NCBI GenBank assembly: GCA_023427825.1
Contig: JAEZAI010000570.1
Location: 1-8,486 of the forward strand
Direction: 5' to 3'
DNA: 8,486 nt
Source of the DNA: Actinomycetes bacterium
Lineage (GTDB): Bacteria; Actinomycetota; Acidimicrobiia; Acidimicrobiales; Microtrichaceae
Shown: in pieces, positions 5,681 through 8,486 of the stretch
How positions within the stretch are numbered: position 1 is the stretch's first letter
Layout of the letters: each line of letters starts with the position of its first letter
The notes under the pieces: model-generated
Seen by the model: only the letters and a program-made list of their open reading frames with translations
Told to the model about the DNA's origin: nothing
The model's database searches: none
Translations under genes and position numbers: made by a program

Positions 5681-7051
5681 ATGCGCTTCGGGATCTTCTA
5701 CGAGCACCAGCTGCCGAGGCCCTGGGAGGCCGACAGCGAGGAGCGGCTGCTGCGCGACGCCCTCGACCAGGTGGAGCTGGCCGACCGCCTCGGCATCCAG
5801 CACGTCTGGGAGGTCGAGCACCACTTCCTGGAGGAGTACTCCCACTCCTCGGCGCCCGAGCTGTTCCTGGCCGCGGCCAGCCAACGGACCGAGCGCATCC
5901 GACTGGGCCACGGCATCGTGCTGACCGCGCCGCAGTTCAACCACCCGGCGCGGGTGGCCGAGCGCATCGCCACGCTCGACCTGCTGTCGGGCGGGCGGGT
6001 GGAGTTCGGGTCCGGCGAGTCGAGCTCCGAGGCGGAGCTCGGAGCGTTCGGCGTGGAGTACGACCGCAAGCGCGACGCCTGGCTCGAGGGGCTGCAGGTG
6101 GCGCTGCGCTGCATGACCGAGTCGCCCTTCACCGGCCACGACGGCGAGTTCGTGCAGCTGCCGCCACGCAACGTCGTCCCCAATCCGGTGCAGCAGCCCC
6201 ACCCGCCGCTGTGGGTGGCGTGCTCGCGTCGCGACACGATCCTGATGGCGGCAGAGAAGGGCATGGGCGCGCTGAGCTTCGCGTTCATCGACCCCGAGGA
6301 GGCCGCCCGCTGGATGGGCGACTACCGCTCGACGATGGCCGAGCGCTGCGTGCCCGTCGGGCACACGGTCAACCCGAACGTCGCCGTCGTCACGCCGATG
6401 ATGCTGTGCGACGACGAGGAGGAGGCGTTGCGTCGCGGGCTCGAGGGCGCCAACTTCTTCGGCTACTCGCTGGCCCACTTCTACGTGTTCGGTGAGCACC
6501 GGCCCGCGGAGACCGACGTCTGGCAGGAGTTCCGGGAGCGCCGCGACCAGATGGGGTACTCGGCCGAGACCGAGGTGGCGCTGGCCCAGGAGCGCCTCGG
6601 CGCCAAGGTGGCGGCGGGCGACACGACCGGCCTCCGCGGCGCCATCGGCACCCCCGACCAGATCCGGGAGTTCCTGCGCCGCTACGAGGAGGCCGGCGTG
6701 GACCAGGTGATCTTCGTCCTGCAGGCGGGCCACAACCGCCACGACCACATCATGGAGAGCATCGAGCGGTTCGGCACCGAGATCCTCCCCGAGTTCGCGG
6801 AGCGCGACGAGGCCGCGCAGGCCCGGAAGGCCAAGGACTACGAGCCGATCATCGAGGCTGCGCTCCTCCGGCGGGCCGAGGTCCTGGCCGCGGACCCGCC
6901 GCCCGCCCTGCCCGAGGACTACATGATCACCGCCATCCCCAAGCGGATGGTCGACGAGGCCGAGAGCGAGGTCGGCCAGCAGTTCCTGGACACCATCGCC
7001 ACGGAGACCGCCGAGGGCCGCGGCGACACGATGTCCAACCTGCTGGGCTGA
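5681..7051 (+). CDS. LLM-class (luciferase-like) flavin-dependent oxidoreductase
   Basis: A 456-residue protein of the bacterial luciferase-like monooxygenase superfamily, cytoplasmic, using reduced FMN or coenzyme F420. It opens with MRFGIFYEHQLPRPWEADSE; E46-H47-H48-F49 is the family EHHF segment lining the flavin site, followed by IRLGHGIVLTAPQFNHPARVAE (73-94), LSGGRVEFGSGES (102-114), the HPPLWVACS strand at about 174-182, and IGTPDQIREFL near 322, the usual end-of-barrel motif before the last helices. Typical members are 300-380 residues; this one has about 90 extra C-terminal residues after ILPEF (about 366), charged and helical. The FMN or F420 choice cannot be made from sequence by eye, but actinobacteria commonly use F420 in this superfamily. 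Substrate is unknown. It is divergent from the SDR gene. Confidence 0.93.
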   Translation: MRFGIFYEHQLPRPWEADSEERLLRDALDQVELADRLGIQHVWEVEHHFLEEYSHSSAPELFLAAASQRTERIRLGHGIVLTAPQFNHPARVAERIATLDLLSGGRVEFGSGESSSEAELGAFGVEYDRKRDAWLEGLQVALRCMTESPFTGHDGEFVQLPPRNVVPNPVQQPHPPLWVACSRRDTILMAAEKGMGALSFAFIDPEEAARWMGDYRSTMAERCVPVGHTVNPNVAVVTPMMLCDDEEEALRRGLEGANFFGYSLAHFYVFGEHRPAETDVWQEFRERRDQMGYSAETEVALAQERLGAKVAAGDTTGLRGAIGTPDQIREFLRRYEEAGVDQVIFVLQAGHNRHDHIMESIERFGTEILPEFAERDEAAQARKAKDYEPIIEAALLRRAEVLAADPPPALPEDYMITAIPKRMVDEAESEVGQQFLDTIATETAEGRGDTMSNLLG

Positions 7052-7075
7052 CCGGCGCCACGTCCGCTCGGTCAT

Positions 7076-7105
7076 GCAGGGAGGTGCCGATCGGCACCGC
7101 TCTGC
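7076..7105. promoter_or_regulatory. 16-bp perfect palindrome within a longer hairpin, between the LLM and VOC genes
   Basis: GGTGCCGATCGGCACC at 7083-7098 is a perfect palindrome, and GCAG (7076-7079) pairs with CTGC (7102-7105) outside it with an imperfect 3-nt stretch on each side. It lies 25 nt past the LLM stop and about 46 bp upstream of the VOC -10 hexamer. There is no T-tract. It may end the LLM transcript as a hairpin or be a dimeric repressor operator for the VOC gene. Confidence 0.45.
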
Positions 7106-7150
7106 GTGACGACGCCCTGCGCCCTCGGCCGTTCGAGGCGGACCAACCGA

Positions 7151-7156
7151 TAGCGT
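7151..7156 (+). promoter_or_regulatory. Probable -10 element of the VOC gene
   Basis: TAGCGT lies 6 nt before the GTG at 7163, again fitting a leaderless TANNNT promoter. It supports the GTG start, for which no Shine-Dalgarno is visible. Confidence 0.5.
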
Positions 7157-7162
7157 CGGGTC

Positions 7163-7642
7163 GTGTCGGATCCTGACGTCGTCCACCCGGACCACGGGTT
7201 CACCCACATCGCGCTGCAGGTGTCGGACCTGGACCGGAGCCTCGCCTTCTACGAGCGCTACGCCGACATGACACCCGTGCACCGCCGAACGAGCTCCGAC
7301 GGCGTGCGAGTGGCGTGGATCACCGATCACACCCGGCCGTTCGTGATCGTCCTGCTCGAGACCCGGGTCACCGCGCCGCTCGGCGGCTGGAACCACCTGG
7401 GCATCGGCGTGCACTCACGCGACGAGGTGGACCGGCGCATGGCCGCGGCCGTGGCCGAGGGGTTCGTGACCGCCGGGCCGCACGACTCGGGGCCGCCCGC
7501 CGGCTACTACGGGATCGTGGTGGACCCCGACGGCCACAACCTGGAGATCGCGTTCGGCCAGGAGGTGACGTTCACGGTCGAGCACGACCCGACGGCACGT
7601 CCCGGGACGGCCGGAACCGCTTCAGGCGCAGCGAGTTCGTGA
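7163..7642 (+). CDS. VOC superfamily (glyoxalase/dioxygenase fold) protein
   Basis: A 159-residue single-polypeptide VOC protein with two beta-alpha-beta-beta-beta modules: residues 12-66 (FTHIALQVSDLDRSLAFYERY, ending in the strand FVIVLLET) and 76-130 (WNHLGIGVHS to GHNLEIAFG). The four expected metal ligands are present, H15, E66, H78 and E128, so a metal-dependent enzyme such as a lactoylglutathione lyase-like isomerase, a dioxygenase or a resistance thiol transferase is possible; the actual reaction cannot be told. The DPDGHNLEI segment is the classic family signature. The last 25 residues (TARPGTAGTASGAASS) are low-complexity, and their coding DNA overlaps the 3' end of the copper ATPase gene on the other strand. 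The GTG start is supported by a TAGCGT hexamer 6 nt upstream. Confidence 0.9.
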   Translation: MSDPDVVHPDHGFTHIALQVSDLDRSLAFYERYADMTPVHRRTSSDGVRVAWITDHTRPFVIVLLETRVTAPLGGWNHLGIGVHSRDEVDRRMAAAVAEGFVTAGPHDSGPPAGYYGIVVDPDGHNLEIAFGQEVTFTVEHDPTARPGTAGTASGAASS

Positions 7643-8486
7643 CCACGAACAGGCTCGAGAACGCCATGGCGGCGCCGGCGAGCATCGGGTTCAACCAGCC
7701 CATGGCGGCCACGGGCAGCGCGGCGACGTTGTAGGCGAACGCCCAGAACAGGTTGCCCTTGATCGTGCCGAGCGTCCGCCGGGACAGCTCGACGGCGTCG
7801 GGGGCCGCCCGCAGGTCGCCGGTCACGAGCGTCAGGTCCGAGGCCTCCATGGCCGCGTCGGTGCCGGTGCCCATGGCGATGCCGAGGTCCGACGACGCCA
7901 GCGCGGCCGCGTCGTTCACCCCGTCGCCGACCATGGCGACGACCCGGCCCTGCTCCTGCAGGCGGCGCACCTCGTCGACCTTGCCCTCGGGCAGCACGCC
8001 GGCCACCACCCGCTCGATGCCGACCTGCGCCGCCACCGCCCGGGCGGGGGCCTCGGCGTCGCCGGTCAGCAACACCGGCTCCAGGCCGAGCGACCGCAGC
8101 TCGGCCACCGCCTGGGCGGAGCTCTCCTTGGGGGTGTCGGCCACCGCCAGCAGCACCCGGATGCGACCGTCCCAACCGCCGGCCACGACGGTGCGGCCGA
8201 GCGCGCCCTGCGCGTCCAGCGCCGCGGCCAACTCGGCCGGCAGGTCCAGGCCCTCGTCGACCAGGTGCGCGGGCCGGCCGACGACCACCGCGTGTCGGGA
8301 TCCGTCGACCACGACCGTGCCGGTCACGCCGAGCCCGGCCCGGTTCAGGAAGTCCTCGACCGGGGGCAGCCCGACACCCGACGGGGCGCCGCCGACGCCC
8401 TCTCCCCCGCCCTCGCCCTTCGTCGACGAGGTCGCACGCTCGACGATCGCCCGGGCGATGGGGTGCTCGGACGCGGACTCCAGCGC
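7572..8486 (-). CDS. copA: Copper-type P1B ATPase, CopA-like (C-terminal part, runs off window)
   Basis: Only the last 304 residues are inside the window; the gene continues past 8486. Visible in order: SEHPIARA (the HP motif of the nucleotide-binding domain), a glycine-rich loop (EGGGEGVGG), VLLTGDAEAP (8058-8066 for TGD), MVGDGVNDAAALASSDLGIAM with the hinge GDGxND at 7911-7928, then two membrane helices with Y-N in FWAFAYNVAALPV and M-x-x-S-S in MAFSSLFVVTNSLRL. The YN and MxxSS residues are the known Cu(I) ligands of P1B-1 ATPases, so copper export from the cytoplasm is the likely role. Two small departures are seen: the usual TGDN reads TGDA, and NDAPAL reads NDAAAL. Its 3' end overlaps the VOC gene by 71 bp. 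The N-terminal metal-binding domain and CPC motif lie outside the window. Confidence 0.93.
   Translation of the reverse strand, partial: ALESASEHPIARAIVERATSSTKGEGGGEGVGGAPSGVGLPPVEDFLNRAGLGVTGTVVVDGSRHAVVVGRPAHLVDEGLDLPAELAAALDAQGALGRTVVAGGWDGRIRVLLAVADTPKESSAQAVAELRSLGLEPVLLTGDAEAPARAVAAQVGIERVVAGVLPEGKVDEVRRLQEQGRVVAMVGDGVNDAAALASSDLGIAMGTGTDAAMEASDLTLVTGDLRAAPDAVELSRRTLGTIKGNLFWAFAYNVAALPVAAMGWLNPMLAGAAMAFSSLFVVTNSLRLKRFRPSRDVPSGRARP

Noticed and set aside
4805..7414. An 869-codon open frame on the minus strand across the LLM gene
   Set aside because: Only the part up to 5593 is the SDR. The rest is antisense to the clear LLM and VOC genes and is an effect of high GC at third positions; its translation is rich in Arg, His and Leu without recognisable domains.

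Overview
The window is very GC-rich with dense genes on both strands and strong third-position GC bias. It looks like chromosomal DNA of a high-GC actinobacterium. A deep-branching lineage such as the Acidimicrobiia is my guess, from the PimB-like glycosyltransferase, the long luciferase-family oxidoreductase, the AbiEi/DUF559-type protein and apparently leaderless promoters (TANNNT 6-9 nt before ATG/GTG). No rRNA, tRNA, CRISPR array or recognisable insertion sequence is visible.

Layout. Positions 36-1932 (minus) hold a dienelactone hydrolase-family protein followed 31 nt later by a GT4 glycosyltransferase, probably one transcription unit. Positions 2069-2869 (minus) hold an uncharacterised protein with a possible eIF-2B/MtnA-like region. 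It is divergent from 2966-3466 (plus), a small thioredoxin-fold protein without a CxxC pair; the 96-bp gap between them carries back-to-back promoter-like hexamers. Positions 3735-4685 (plus) encode an AbiEi-type winged-helix protein with a C-terminal DUF559/Vsr-like nuclease domain. Two 45-nt palindromic repeats lie before it and two after it, and both pairs repeat at exactly 60 bp. Positions 4805-5593 (minus) encode a short-chain dehydrogenase, divergent from a 456-residue luciferase-like flavin oxidoreductase (5681-7051, plus). Positions 7163-7642 (plus) encode a VOC/glyoxalase-fold protein whose 3' end overlaps the 3' end of a CopA-like copper P-type ATPase (7572-8486, minus) that runs off the window. 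No gene-free stretch exceeds 300 bases; the longest, 3467-3734, contains two of the palindromes and one further hairpin.

Most of the window is ordinary housekeeping or accessory metabolism without one clear pathway. The part that deserves attention is about 3541-4810, where the nuclease-like gene is bracketed by paired palindromes. This resembles a repetitive-extragenic-palindrome element with its own associated protein, or a self-regulated selfish cassette. The link between protein and palindrome is inference from arrangement only.
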